Shown piece by piece: positions 1 to 8,076 of a DNA stretch of 44,679 bases. The DNA comes from Micromonospora foliorum (GTDB taxonomy: Bacteria > Actinomycetota > Actinomycetes > Mycobacteriales > Micromonosporaceae): assembly GCF_022229015.1 (NCBI RefSeq), contig NZ_JAKKFF010000583.1:1-44679 (forward strand), written 5' to 3'. The translations under genes were made by a program, and so were the position numbers. The notes beneath the pieces were generated by a model. That model was not told the origin of the DNA. It was given only the letters and a program-made list of their open reading frames with translations, and searched no databases. Each line of letters starts with the position of its first letter. The first letter of the stretch is position 1.

Positions 1-355
1 GTGGCCCCCGCCCGGGAGGAGGGCCGTGCCGAGGCCAGCAGGGAGACCGAACGGACCCAGGACGGCGGGCAGGCCGCGGCCCCCGCCGCGATCGGCGCGG
101 GCTCCCGGGGCGGTGGTGGCAGCGTGCCGCCGGATCGCCCGGTACCGGACGCCGATCGTCGCGAACCGGGCCACCACAACCGACAGCCGGGCATTGACCG
201 CGCGGTGCGGGACGAGCGATGACACGGCTGTGCCGAACCGGGGGTGCCGCGCCGGCCCTCTCCATCGCATCGGGCGGCGTCAACGCCGCGAGTCACGCCG
301 TCACGGCGCGGCACGACGTCGATGAACTACTACGAAATCGTCTGGGGAGCAGGCA
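1..355. other. Window edge and upstream region; possible partial gene
   Basis: An open frame enters from the left edge on the plus strand and stops at 220-222. Read that way it gives a polar, Gly/Arg/Pro-rich tail that I do not recognise. The minus strand over about 1-230 is also open with high GC3 and a more hydrophobic reading, so strand and reality are undecided. Bases 223-355 look like the leader of the wall-protein gene, with a purine-rich ribosome site (ggggagcagg) just before the ATG at 356. I saw no copy of the Zur-like operator found at 6170 and 12988. Confidence 0.25.
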
Positions 356-1954
356 ATGAGGATGAGAACCATGCGCGCCGGCGCCGCCGGTCTCGCGTTT
401 GCCGTACTGGCGTTGGCCGTTGGGGGTGTGCCGGCGGTCGCGCAACCGGCTGCGGTCAGCGCGGTCGGTGCGGACCTGGTGTCCGTCGCGCTGAACGGCG
501 ACTCGATGTCGCTGCGGCTGCGCGACGCCGCGCAGGTGTCCCTCGGCGTGGCCGGACACGACCCGGCCGAGGTGGTGCTCGGCCCGGATGGCGGGCTGGC
601 CGGCCGGGTGCCGGCAGGGAAGAGCTTCGCCTTCCTCGGTCCGCCGGGGCACGTCGTGTGGTCGCTGTCCGCGGGCGACAGCGGGTTCCCCGCGCTGGAC
701 ACCACCGACGTACGACCCGGCGTCGTCACCGACGACGCGGTGGCCCTCACCGTGCGCTCGGTCGAGGGGCCGGGAACGTTCACCGCGTACACCCTGTCCG
801 GTCTCGGCACGGCGACCCCGCTCTTCGGCAGCGGCCCGGGCCTGAAGCGGACGGTGCGGCTGCCGGTGGCGACCCGGACCGGCGGCGTGGTCTGGGCCTT
901 CGACGCGGCCGGTGACTACCGGTTGACCCTGACCGGCTCGGCCACCCTGCGCTCCGGCGAGAAGGTCGGCGCCGAGGCGACGTACCGGGTGCGGGTCCCC
1001 GCGATCAGCCCGGTCGAGCAGGCGCCACTACCGGCTCCAGCGAAGCCGGCGACGCGCCCCGACGGGCAGTCGACAACGCGCGCACTCGCCCCACCCCCGG
1101 CTGCGCCGAAGCCCGCCGCCACGCCGAAGCCCGCCGCTGCCGCACCGGCGGTCCCGAAGGCGGCGGCCACCACCGCCACGGGCGCCCGCCAGGTGATTGC
1201 CGACGGGCACGTCGACATGGGCCCCCAACTGCCCGGCGACAGGTGGACGATCCGGATCAAGGACGACCGGACGAGCCCTCCCGTCTGGCGGGAAACCGCC
1301 GACGTGGTCCTGCAGGTCAAGGACAACGCCAAGATCACGGTGCCGGCCGGCGCCGACTTCCTCGGCAAGCAGGGCGACACCGTGTGGCTGCTACCCCAGT
1401 CCCAGCAGGCGGGCATCGTCTGGCCCGGCTGGAACACCCAGCACGAGTCCGTCGTGTCGGGTGTCAAGGGCAACGTCACGTGGACGCTGAAGGGCGTCAA
1501 CGGGCCCGGCCGGTTCGCCCTCTTCCTGACCGGCTCGTTCGGCAAGGCCGACGTTTTGTTCGACTCCGCCAAGGCGTTCCCGCAGCAACTGGGCGTCCCG
1601 CTGAACACCCACGCGCACGGCAACTGGGCGTTCAGCACGCCCGGCCTGTACCGCCTCGCCGTGCAGATGAACGGCACCACCAGCGCCGGCAAGGCGGTCA
1701 CCGACACGAAGACGCTTACCCTCGCCGTCGGCGACAGCACCGACCCGAACAGCGGCTTCGGCTCCGGCGATGGCACCGGGAGTGGCGGGGACAACGACGG
1801 GGGAGACCAGGGCGGTGCCGGCCGTCTCCCGCGCACCGGCGCCGATAGGGTGCTGACGGCGGGCGCGGCCGGCGTGGTTCTCGTCGCCGTCGGGGTGCTG
1901 CTGGTGCTGTTGACCCGTCGCCGCCGCGCCGGCCTCGCGACGGCAGACGCATGA
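356..1954 (+). CDS. LPXTG wall-anchored protein with two anchored-repeat (choice-of-anchor M) domains
   Basis: This 532-residue exported protein has a signal peptide ending near residue 29 (AVAQ). Two copies of the actinobacterial surface-anchored repeat follow. The first (about 38-218) is degenerate: it lacks the GHVD start and the His-x-His motif. The second (about 284-460) is complete, with GHVD at 284-287 and HAH at 419-421 before W-x-F...G-x-Y. An Ala/Pro-rich linker (about 220-280) separates them. A sortase signal LPRTG at about 491-495, a hydrophobic stretch and an RRRR tail end the protein. Families of this type (as in TIGR03773) sit beside metal ABC transporters whose binding protein carries the same domain, which suggests a substrate relay from the wall. 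The stop overlaps the next ATG by 4 bases, so the genes are co-transcribed. Confidence 0.88.
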   Translation: MRMRTMRAGAAGLAFAVLALAVGGVPAVAQPAAVSAVGADLVSVALNGDSMSLRLRDAAQVSLGVAGHDPAEVVLGPDGGLAGRVPAGKSFAFLGPPGHVVWSLSAGDSGFPALDTTDVRPGVVTDDAVALTVRSVEGPGTFTAYTLSGLGTATPLFGSGPGLKRTVRLPVATRTGGVVWAFDAAGDYRLTLTGSATLRSGEKVGAEATYRVRVPAISPVEQAPLPAPAKPATRPDGQSTTRALAPPPAAPKPAATPKPAAAAPAVPKAAATTATGARQVIADGHVDMGPQLPGDRWTIRIKDDRTSPPVWRETADVVLQVKDNAKITVPAGADFLGKQGDTVWLLPQSQQAGIVWPGWNTQHESVVSGVKGNVTWTLKGVNGPGRFALFLTGSFGKADVLFDSAKAFPQQLGVPLNTHAHGNWAFSTPGLYRLAVQMNGTTSAGKAVTDTKTLTLAVGDSTDPNSGFGSGDGTGSGGDNDGGDQGGAGRLPRTGADRVLTAGAAGVVLVAVGVLLVLLTRRRRAGLATADA

Positions 1955-3534
1955 GCCATCTGGTCGCGCCACGGCTGCGGAAGGCGATCCTGCCGCTGCT
2001 GATCGTGGGGCTGATCGCCGGCTGCCGGTCGGAGGTGGCATTGACCGCCGACGACGACCGGGTCCAGGTCATCACGACCACCGGCATCCTGCGGGACCTG
2101 GTGAGTAACGTCGGTGGTGAGCGAGTGGCCGTCAGTTCCTTGGTGCCGGACACCGCCGACCCGCACAGCTATGAGCCGTCGCTGCGGGACGTCCGGGATG
2201 TCGTCTACGCCGACGTCGCGTTCAGCAACTACCTGCTCCTGGAGGAGCAGGCCGTCATCAAGGCACTGGACGCAAACCTGCGCGACGGTGTACCGAACAT
2301 CTCGCTGGCCGAGGGCGCGGTGAAGTACGCCGCGGAGATTATCCCCCTGGTCGAGGACGTGTCACTGGACACCATCTGGCTGGGCATGCGAGTGCGCGGC
2401 ACCGGTGCGGCGCAGGGCGCGAACCGCGCCTCCGACGTGCTGCTCAGTGCGACCGCCGCGGACGGACCGGGTCGGGTACGGGCGTACCTGACCGAGTCGT
2501 TCGGCAACCCGTCGTTCTACGTCGACTCCGGCGACGGGTTCGACGCCGCCAACGGCTACCGGGACGACACCGCCACGCTGCCGCCCGACGCCCACACCCA
2601 CATGAGCTGGGCGTTCACCAAGCCCGGCGTCTACCGGCTGACCATGCGGGCGCACCTGGCGGTGACCCCCGAGACCGCGCCCGTGTCCCTGGGGGAGCAG
2701 GTGTTCACCTTCGCCGTCGGAGTGGACCCGCACTCGGTGCCAGGGATGGCGGGCGCGGAGGTGCTGAACGCCGGCCACGCCGACGTCACGGTCGACCTCG
2801 ACGAGCGCCGGCTCTACCTGTTCGCCGACCCGGAGGGCAGCGGCGAGGCCAACCAGCGGGTGTACGACCCGGCCAGCACCGTGATCGAGGTGCCGAACAA
2901 GGCGCTGCTGGAGGTGCCCGGTGACCGCAGGTTCCGGTTCCTCGGCCGGCCCGGCACCCAGGTCTACCAGCTCCCGCAGGCGGTGCTCGGCAAGCACGTG
3001 CACGGCGAGATCGACCCGCACCTGTGGCAAAACGTCCGCAACGCCATCTCCTATGTGGAGCTGATCCGGGACACCCTGATCGGCGTCGACCCGCAGGGCA
3101 CGGCGGATTACCGCGCGAACGCCTCGGCCTATATCCGGGAACTGGAGACGCTCGACACCCAGGTCCGGGACACCATCGCCCGCATCCCGCCGTCACGACG
3201 CCACCTGGTCAGCACCCACGACGCGTTCGGCTACCTGGGCCAGGCGTACGGGATGCAGATTTCCGGCTTCGTCACCCCGAATCCCGCCACCGAGCCGAGC
3301 CTCGCCGACCGCCGCCGTCTCACCGAGACGATCCGCAACCTGAAGATCTCCGCCGTCTTCCTGGAGCCCAACCTGGCGGCCCGATCCACCACTCTCACCG
3401 AGGTGGCCCGCGAGGAAGGGCTGCGGGTCTGCCCGATCTACGGCGACACCTTCGACCGGGACGTCACCACGTATGCGGACATGATGCGGTTCAACGCCGA
3501 ATCGCTGCACGACTGCCTGACCACGGACAAGTGA
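1951..3534 (+). CDS. Metal ABC transporter substrate-binding lipoprotein with inserted anchored-repeat domain
   Basis: This 527-residue lipoprotein has a lipobox LIAGC with Cys25. The outer parts are a ZnuA/MntC-type cluster A-1 binding protein. Likely metal ligands are the His residues in DPHSYEP, DPHLW and STHDAFGY and the acidic residue in GDTFD near the C terminus. Between the first two ligand motifs, at about residues 130-350, lies an anchored-repeat domain with HTHMSWAF at 215-222. Its two halves are in reversed order compared with the stand-alone copies here: the HTH half comes first and the GHADV...FLG...VYQLPQ half second. The family matches TIGR03772, where a repeat-bearing binding protein is paired with an LPXTG repeat protein. 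It overlaps its upstream neighbour by 4 bases. Zinc or manganese is the likely ligand; which one cannot be told from sequence. Confidence 0.88.
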   Translation: MSHLVAPRLRKAILPLLIVGLIAGCRSEVALTADDDRVQVITTTGILRDLVSNVGGERVAVSSLVPDTADPHSYEPSLRDVRDVVYADVAFSNYLLLEEQAVIKALDANLRDGVPNISLAEGAVKYAAEIIPLVEDVSLDTIWLGMRVRGTGAAQGANRASDVLLSATAADGPGRVRAYLTESFGNPSFYVDSGDGFDAANGYRDDTATLPPDAHTHMSWAFTKPGVYRLTMRAHLAVTPETAPVSLGEQVFTFAVGVDPHSVPGMAGAEVLNAGHADVTVDLDERRLYLFADPEGSGEANQRVYDPASTVIEVPNKALLEVPGDRRFRFLGRPGTQVYQLPQAVLGKHVHGEIDPHLWQNVRNAISYVELIRDTLIGVDPQGTADYRANASAYIRELETLDTQVRDTIARIPPSRRHLVSTHDAFGYLGQAYGMQISGFVTPNPATEPSLADRRRLTETIRNLKISAVFLEPNLAARSTTLTEVAREEGLRVCPIYGDTFDRDVTTYADMMRFNAESLHDCLTTDK

Positions 3535-3545
3535 TGGAGGAGACA

Positions 3546-4526
3546 GTGACGGCAGGACGGGCGCGACGCCGCCCCGGTACGACAAGCGCCATCCTGCGAT
3601 GCGTGGTGGCCACGGTCATCGTGCTGGCCACGACGCAGACCCCGGCCCGGGCCGAGGAGCCGACACCGGGCCTCGGCCAGTCGATCGCCGCCGACCAGCC
3701 CCTGGCCACCGGCCGGGTGGAACTGGCCACCGGGCACGTCGACATCGGCCCCCGCTACGTCGACAACCAGTGGACGCTGCTGATCCACGACGGCACGCAG
3801 GCGCGACCGGTGTGGCGTAACCCCGACGAGGCTTTGCTCCGGATCTCCGACGCCGCGCTGCAGACCGTTCCCGACGACCCGGCGTACGCCTTCCTCGGCG
3901 TCGACGCCGGCAAGCGGGTGTACGTGGTGCCGCAGACCCAGAACCAGAACGTCGTCTGGCTCGGCTGGAACACCCAGGACCCCAGGGTGATGCAGACCAT
4001 CGACCGGGGCGTCACGCTGACCCTGCTCGGCGTACGGGGACCGGGAAACCTTACGACCTACCTGCAGTCGGGCAACTTCGCCGCACCCCAGCCGCTCTGG
4101 CGCTCCGCCGACCCCACCGCGCAGCCGTTCTGGGCCGAGGTCAACACCCACACCCACGCCAACTGGGTGTTCACCGCACCCGGCGTCTACCTGGTCGCGG
4201 TCCGGGCGTCGGCGGAGCTGATCAACGGCGAGACGGTTTCGGCGACCCGCACACTGCGCCTCGCCGTGGGCGACACCACCAGCGCCGACGAGGCGTTCGC
4301 CGCCATCGCGGACATCCCCGCCGCAGCCGGGCAGGCACCTGCTGGCGAGGACCGGGCCGCAGACAACGGGTCTGCCGGCACGTCGACGACACCCCTGCTC
4401 ATCGCGCTGGGAGGCACGGCCGCCCTGCTCGCCGTCGGGCTGGTCCTCCTGCTGCTACGCGGACGCGGCGCGAAGCGCCGGGCGGAACAGGAACGTGCGG
4501 CTGCGGTGTCGGAGGGCCAGCGGTGA
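3546..4526 (+). CDS. Membrane-tethered single anchored-repeat domain protein
   Basis: I chose the GTG at 3546 because GGAGGA (3536-3541) lies 4 bases upstream. An ATG at 3534 overlaps the previous stop but has no ribosome site. The 326-residue product has a signal peptide (cleavage near ARA-EE, about residue 36). One complete anchored-repeat domain spans about 60-250, with GHVDIG, YAFLG, VYVVPQ, VVWLGWNT and NTHTHANWVF motifs. A polar linker, one transmembrane helix and a basic cytoplasmic tail follow. Unlike the first gene it has no LPXTG motif, so it would stay in the membrane rather than be linked to the wall. Its place between the binding protein and the ATPase genes suggests a membrane-level receptor or hand-off partner for the transporter. 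Confidence 0.82.
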   Translation: MTAGRARRRPGTTSAILRCVVATVIVLATTQTPARAEEPTPGLGQSIAADQPLATGRVELATGHVDIGPRYVDNQWTLLIHDGTQARPVWRNPDEALLRISDAALQTVPDDPAYAFLGVDAGKRVYVVPQTQNQNVVWLGWNTQDPRVMQTIDRGVTLTLLGVRGPGNLTTYLQSGNFAAPQPLWRSADPTAQPFWAEVNTHTHANWVFTAPGVYLVAVRASAELINGETVSATRTLRLAVGDTTSADEAFAAIADIPAAAGQAPAGEDRAADNGSAGTSTTPLLIALGGTAALLAVGLVLLLLRGRGAKRRAEQERAAAVSEGQR

Positions 4527-5266
4527 GAGCACTCGACATCGAAGGGTTGGACGTGGACCTCGGCGGCCGGCCGGTCCTGCGGGACATCCGGCTGCACCTG
4601 GACCGGGGCGAACTGGTCGGGCTGCTGGGCCCCAACGGCGCCGGGAAGACCACTCTGCTGCGCGCCGTCCTGGCCCTGACCCGCACCCGCGGTGGCACCG
4701 TGATGGTGGAGGGCAAGCCGTCGCGTCCCGGCCGTTCCGAAATCGGCTACGTCCCCCAGCGCCACGAGTTCACCTGGGACTTCCCCATCTCGGTCGAACA
4801 GGCCGTGATGAGCGGCAGGACCGGCCACATCGGCCTGCTCCGCCGGCCTGGCGTCGCCGACTGGCGGGCAGTCGGCGACGCACTGGACCGGGTACAGCTG
4901 ACCGGGTTGCGGCGCCGGCCGGTCGGTGAGCTGTCCGGCGGGCAACGTCAACGCGTCCTGGTCGCGCGGGCTCTCGCCCTCGCGCCGCGCATCCTGCTGC
5001 TGGACGAGCCCTTCACCGGGCTCGACATGCCCACGCAGGAACTGCTGGGCGACCTGTTCACCAGCCTGGCGGCTGAGGATCGCGCGGTACTGATGACCAC
5101 TCACGATCTCGTCGCAGCGGTGGACTCCTGCACCCGTCTGGTCCTGCTCAACGGCCGGATCATCGCCGACGGACAGCCGGCGGACCTGCAGGACGCCGAG
5201 CTGTGGACGAAGACCTTCGGGGTGAGTGAAACCTCCCCGCTACTGAAGCTCGTGAGGGCAACCTGA
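4523..5266 (+). CDS. Metal ABC transporter ATP-binding protein (anchored-repeat type)
   Basis: This 247-residue ABC ATPase has Walker A GPNGAGKT at 36-43, Q-loop VPQ, signature LSGGQRQR, Walker B ILLLDEP and the switch His in TTHDL. Length and motifs fit the zinc/manganese importer ATPases (ZnuC/MntB-like, TIGR03771 type). The GTG start overlaps the stop of the tethered repeat protein and the gene's stop overlaps the ATG of the permease, so all are translationally coupled. It powers uptake of the metal delivered by the repeat-bearing binding protein. Confidence 0.9.
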   Translation: MRALDIEGLDVDLGGRPVLRDIRLHLDRGELVGLLGPNGAGKTTLLRAVLALTRTRGGTVMVEGKPSRPGRSEIGYVPQRHEFTWDFPISVEQAVMSGRTGHIGLLRRPGVADWRAVGDALDRVQLTGLRRRPVGELSGGQRQRVLVARALALAPRILLLDEPFTGLDMPTQELLGDLFTSLAAEDRAVLMTTHDLVAAVDSCTRLVLLNGRIIADGQPADLQDAELWTKTFGVSETSPLLKLVRAT

Positions 5267-6171
5267 TGTCGATCACCGATTTCCTCACCGACCTGCTCAA
5301 CCCCGACCTTGCGTTCCTGCCCAAGGCGCTGGCGATCGCGGTCATGTCCAGCATCGTCTGCGGAGTCGTCGGCTGCTACGTCGTCCTGCGCGGCATGGCG
5401 TTCATCGGCGACGCCGTGGCGCACGCGGTCTTCCCGGGCATCGCGGTCGCCTTCGTCCTGCAGGGCAGCCTGGTGCTCGGTGGCGCCGTCGCCGGTGTCG
5501 CCACCGCCCTGCTGATCGCGATCTTCTCGCAGAACCGGCGGGTGAAGGAGGACTCAATCATCGGCGTCTTCCTGGTCGGCGCGTTCGCCCTCGGCATCGT
5601 GATCATTTCGCGGGCCCCCGGTTACGCCGGGTCGCTGCAGCAGTTTCTCTTCGGCTCGATCACCGGTATCCCGGACCGGGACCTGTACGTCGTCGGGGGC
5701 ACCGGCCTGGTCATCCTCGGCCTGGTGCTCGCCCTGCACAAGGAATTCGTCGCGATCTGCCTGGACCGGGAGATGTCCCGCGCCATGGGGCTGTCGGTGT
5801 TCTGGCTCGACATCGTGCTCTACGTCCTGGTCACCCTGGCCGTGGTGATCTCCCTGCAGACCATCGGCAACATCCTCGTCCTGGCCCTGCTGATCACCCC
5901 CGCGGCGGCAGCCCGTCTGCTCACCGACCGGCTCGGCGTCATGATGCTGCTCGCCCCGCTGATCGGCGGCGTCTCGGCGACCGTCGGGCTGTACCTGTCC
6001 TGGAGCTACGACACACCGGTCGGCGGCACCATCGTCCTGGTCGCCACCGCGGTCTTCCTGGCCGCCTGGCTGTTCGCCCCGCGACACGGCCTCCTGACTC
6101 GACGGTGGCGACGCCCCGGCGGGCAGGAGATCGGCGACGACGCGCGTCCAGCCCTATCGGCGGCAAAGTAA
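5266..6171 (+). CDS. Metal ABC transporter permease (anchored-repeat type)
   Basis: This 301-residue polytopic membrane protein has about eight or nine hydrophobic segments and is of the ABC-3 / ZnuB-MntD family. Typical features are the GMAFIGDAVAHAVFPG segment after the second helix and the conserved NILVLALLITPAAAARLL segment near the C terminus. It forms the membrane channel with the ATPase encoded just upstream (one-base overlap at 5266). It is the last gene of the five-gene transporter run. The taa stop lies inside a Zur-like palindrome that starts at 6170, so the next two genes probably have their own promoter. Confidence 0.9.
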   Translation: MSITDFLTDLLNPDLAFLPKALAIAVMSSIVCGVVGCYVVLRGMAFIGDAVAHAVFPGIAVAFVLQGSLVLGGAVAGVATALLIAIFSQNRRVKEDSIIGVFLVGAFALGIVIISRAPGYAGSLQQFLFGSITGIPDRDLYVVGGTGLVILGLVLALHKEFVAICLDREMSRAMGLSVFWLDIVLYVLVTLAVVISLQTIGNILVLALLITPAAAARLLTDRLGVMMLLAPLIGGVSATVGLYLSWSYDTPVGGTIVLVATAVFLAAWLFAPRHGLLTRRWRRPGGQEIGDDARPALSAAK

Positions 6172-6186
6172 AACGACTATCGTTTT
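6170..6186. promoter_or_regulatory. Zur-like (Fur-family) operator
   Basis: AAAACGACTATCGTTTT is a perfect 7-bp inverted repeat around CTA. It shares 13 of 17 bases with the site at 12988-13004 in front of znuA, including AACG-N5-CGTT. Position, AT-rich arms and context fit a zinc-sensing Zur site. It sits 48 bases before the GTG of the first secreted repeat protein. Confidence 0.65.
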
Positions 6187-6234
6187 CATTAAGCGTCGGT
6201 CCACTCGGGACCTTCGCGGGAGAGGAGTCTCTTC

Positions 6235-6891
6235 GTGCGTAGCACCATCCGTCATCTGCTGGCGTCGGGTGTCCTGGGCGTGGCACTGGTCGCCACGGCC
6301 CTGCCCGCCCAGGCCGCCACCACGTCTGCCGTGGTGTTCAACACCGGCCATCTCGACCTCGTCGACGTGGCCTACGAGGCCGGCACGCTGGAGGTCGGCA
6401 TCCATGACGAGGACAATGACGTCGAGTACGGCACCGACGAGGTCAAGCTGGTCGTCAAGGGTCAGGCCAGGGTCACCGTCCCCGCCGACCCCGCCTACGC
6501 TTTCCTCGGCACCCCAGGCGTGTCCACCGTCTGGGTCCTGCCGCAGATCCAGAACACCAACCTGATCTGGCCGGGCCTCGCCGCCGAGGAGATCGAAGCC
6601 GGCGTCTTCGCAGGCGACGCGGTGACGCTGTCCGTGCAGTCGGTTGCCGGCCCCGGTCAGCTCGCGATCTACACCGAGAACGCCGTCGGCCAGCCAACCG
6701 TCCTGGTCGACAGCGGCGACGGCCTCCCGGACACCATCACGCTGACCGCCGGTGGCCACACGCACGCCAACTGGGCGTTCGACAAGGCTGGCACCTACTG
6801 CGTGACCGTGCGCGCCGCCGGCACCCTGGCCGCGACCGGCCAGCAGGTGACCTCCGACCCCGCCACGCTCCGCTTCACGGTCAAGGCGTGA
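6235..6891 (+). CDS. Secreted single anchored-repeat (choice-of-anchor M) protein
   Basis: The GTG start has a good GAGAGGAG ribosome site. The 218-residue product has a signal peptide ending near AQA-A (about residue 27). A single complete repeat domain follows: TGHLDLVDV, YAFLG, VWVLPQ, LIWPGL, VAGPGQ, DSGDGLPD and GHTHANWAF...GTY motifs. No transmembrane helix, lipobox or sortase signal is visible, so it should be freely secreted or held only by partners. It lies behind the Zur-like operator and overlaps the next gene by 4 bases. A soluble metal-scavenging or relay role in the same uptake pathway is my inference. Confidence 0.85.
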   Translation: MRSTIRHLLASGVLGVALVATALPAQAATTSAVVFNTGHLDLVDVAYEAGTLEVGIHDEDNDVEYGTDEVKLVVKGQARVTVPADPAYAFLGTPGVSTVWVLPQIQNTNLIWPGLAAEEIEAGVFAGDAVTLSVQSVAGPGQLAIYTENAVGQPTVLVDSGDGLPDTITLTAGGHTHANWAFDKAGTYCVTVRAAGTLAATGQQVTSDPATLRFTVKA

Positions 6892-7538
6892 ACAGCATGC
6901 GTACCCGCAACAGGTTCTTCGCCGGTCTCCTTCTGACCGGCGCACTGCTCGTCGGCACCGCTACGCCCGTCGCCGCGGCACCGGTGGTGCTCTCCAGCGG
7001 CCATGTCGACATGATCGACGTCGACTACGCCGCCGGCGCGCTCACCGTCAACGTCCTGGACGGCACCGGCACCACCAGCGTCGAACGCAACCCCGCCGAC
7101 GTGCTCTTCCGGGTGCCGAACACCGCCACAATCACCGTGCCCAGCGCCTCGGCCTGGTCCTTCCTCGGCACCGGCGGTCAGGCGTGGGTCCTGCCGCAGT
7201 CCAGCGCCGGACTGCTCTGGGTCGGCTGGAACACCGCCGAGGTGCCCAGCGGCATCTTCCAGAACAACCGGGTCACCTTCAAACTCACAAGCGTCTCCGG
7301 TCCTGCGGGCTTCAGCGTCTACACCGTCTCCGGCGGCACCCCCACCGTGCTGTTCGACAGCGGGAACGGCCTGCCCGACAGCCTCAACGTCAACTACAAC
7401 ACCCACGCCCACGTCAACTGGGGCTTCGACGCCGCCGGCACCTACGCCGTCACCTTCGAAGTCACCGGCATGCTCGCCTCCAGCGGCGCCACCGTCAGCT
7501 CTGGCACCAAGACCTTTACCTTCGAGGTTCTCTCCTGA
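6888..7538 (+). CDS. Second secreted single anchored-repeat protein
   Basis: The GTG at 6888 overlaps the previous stop; an ATG three codons in (6897) is an alternative start. The 216-residue protein has a signal peptide (cleavage near AAA-P, about residue 28) and one repeat domain with GHVDMIDV, WSFLG, AWVLPQ, LLWVGWNT, VSGPAG, DSGNGLPD and NTHAHVNWGF...GTY motifs. Like its upstream neighbour it has no anchor. The two are related in domain layout and read as a tandem duplication that has diverged. A strong hairpin at 7617-7653 follows, ending the transcription unit. Confidence 0.85.
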   Translation: MNSMRTRNRFFAGLLLTGALLVGTATPVAAAPVVLSSGHVDMIDVDYAAGALTVNVLDGTGTTSVERNPADVLFRVPNTATITVPSASAWSFLGTGGQAWVLPQSSAGLLWVGWNTAEVPSGIFQNNRVTFKLTSVSGPAGFSVYTVSGGTPTVLFDSGNGLPDSLNVNYNTHAHVNWGFDAAGTYAVTFEVTGMLASSGATVSSGTKTFTFEVLS

Positions 7539-7616
7539 CCCGCCCCACCGCACCTGATCAGCCAACTCACCGTCGTTGTCCGACCCGGTAGGACGCGTGA
7601 GCCCCGGCGGATCCGA

Positions 7617-7653
7617 TCGGCGCGGCGTCTACTACTCGTAGGCGCCGCGCCGA
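7617..7653. terminator. Hairpin terminator after the anchored-repeat genes
   Basis: TCGGCGCGGCG pairs perfectly with CGCCGCGCCGA (11 bp) across a 15-base loop that holds a further TAC/GTA pairing. There is no T-tract, as is common in actinomycetes. It lies 78 bases after the last repeat gene. Confidence 0.65.
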
Positions 7654-8076
7654 GGAGTGCCACCAGCTCCGACCTTCGCGGTGGGGCGTTGGCGGACCGC
7701 CATCGCCGGTGACAGGACAGCGTGATCAGCCCCGTGGGCCACAGGCTGGGGATCGTCGGCATCGCGGCCTGCGCCGAAGGCTGAACCGCCGCCGGCACCG
7801 CGTACCGCGATTGTTCAGCGTGCCCCGGTGCGGCAGGTGAAGACAATGACTTCGCGTCGCGGTCGTCGGTTCTGCTGGATTGTCGACGCATACATTGACG
7901 AGCATCGCCACATATGCGCACTCGTATATATGGCGGCGGGGTGTCCAGTCGCTGGTCTGCCGCCTCTTGGCGGGCGTCGGAACATCGGTTACGTTGAAGC
8001 AGGCCGTCGTCACTAAGGGTTTTCGGCGAGTGGGGTGGCGGCGTCCGTGGCGCCACGACTCACCCGAGGAGTCGCA
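7654..8076 (+). other. Gene-free leader of the PLP-enzyme cassette
   Basis: I see no convincing gene here. The stretch contains an unusually AT-rich patch (about 7890-7935). It has an imperfect inverted repeat GCCACATAT / ATATATGGC (7907-7915 and 7926-7934, 8 of 9 pairs) and a TTGACG hexamer at 7895-7900. It is the probable promoter and operator region of the decarboxylase operon. Confidence 0.35.

Noticed and set aside
318..345. ACGA-AA-TCGT palindrome before the wall-protein gene as a Zur box
   Set aside because: The spacing between half sites differs from the two matching operators and the flanks do not fit.
3534..3545. ATG at 3534 as start of the tethered repeat protein
   Set aside because: It overlaps the previous stop but has no ribosome site, while GTG 3546 has GGAGGA just upstream.
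8035..8076. GTG 8035 or 8047 as decarboxylase start
   Set aside because: No ribosome site; TTG 8077 has GAGGAG at 5-base spacing.
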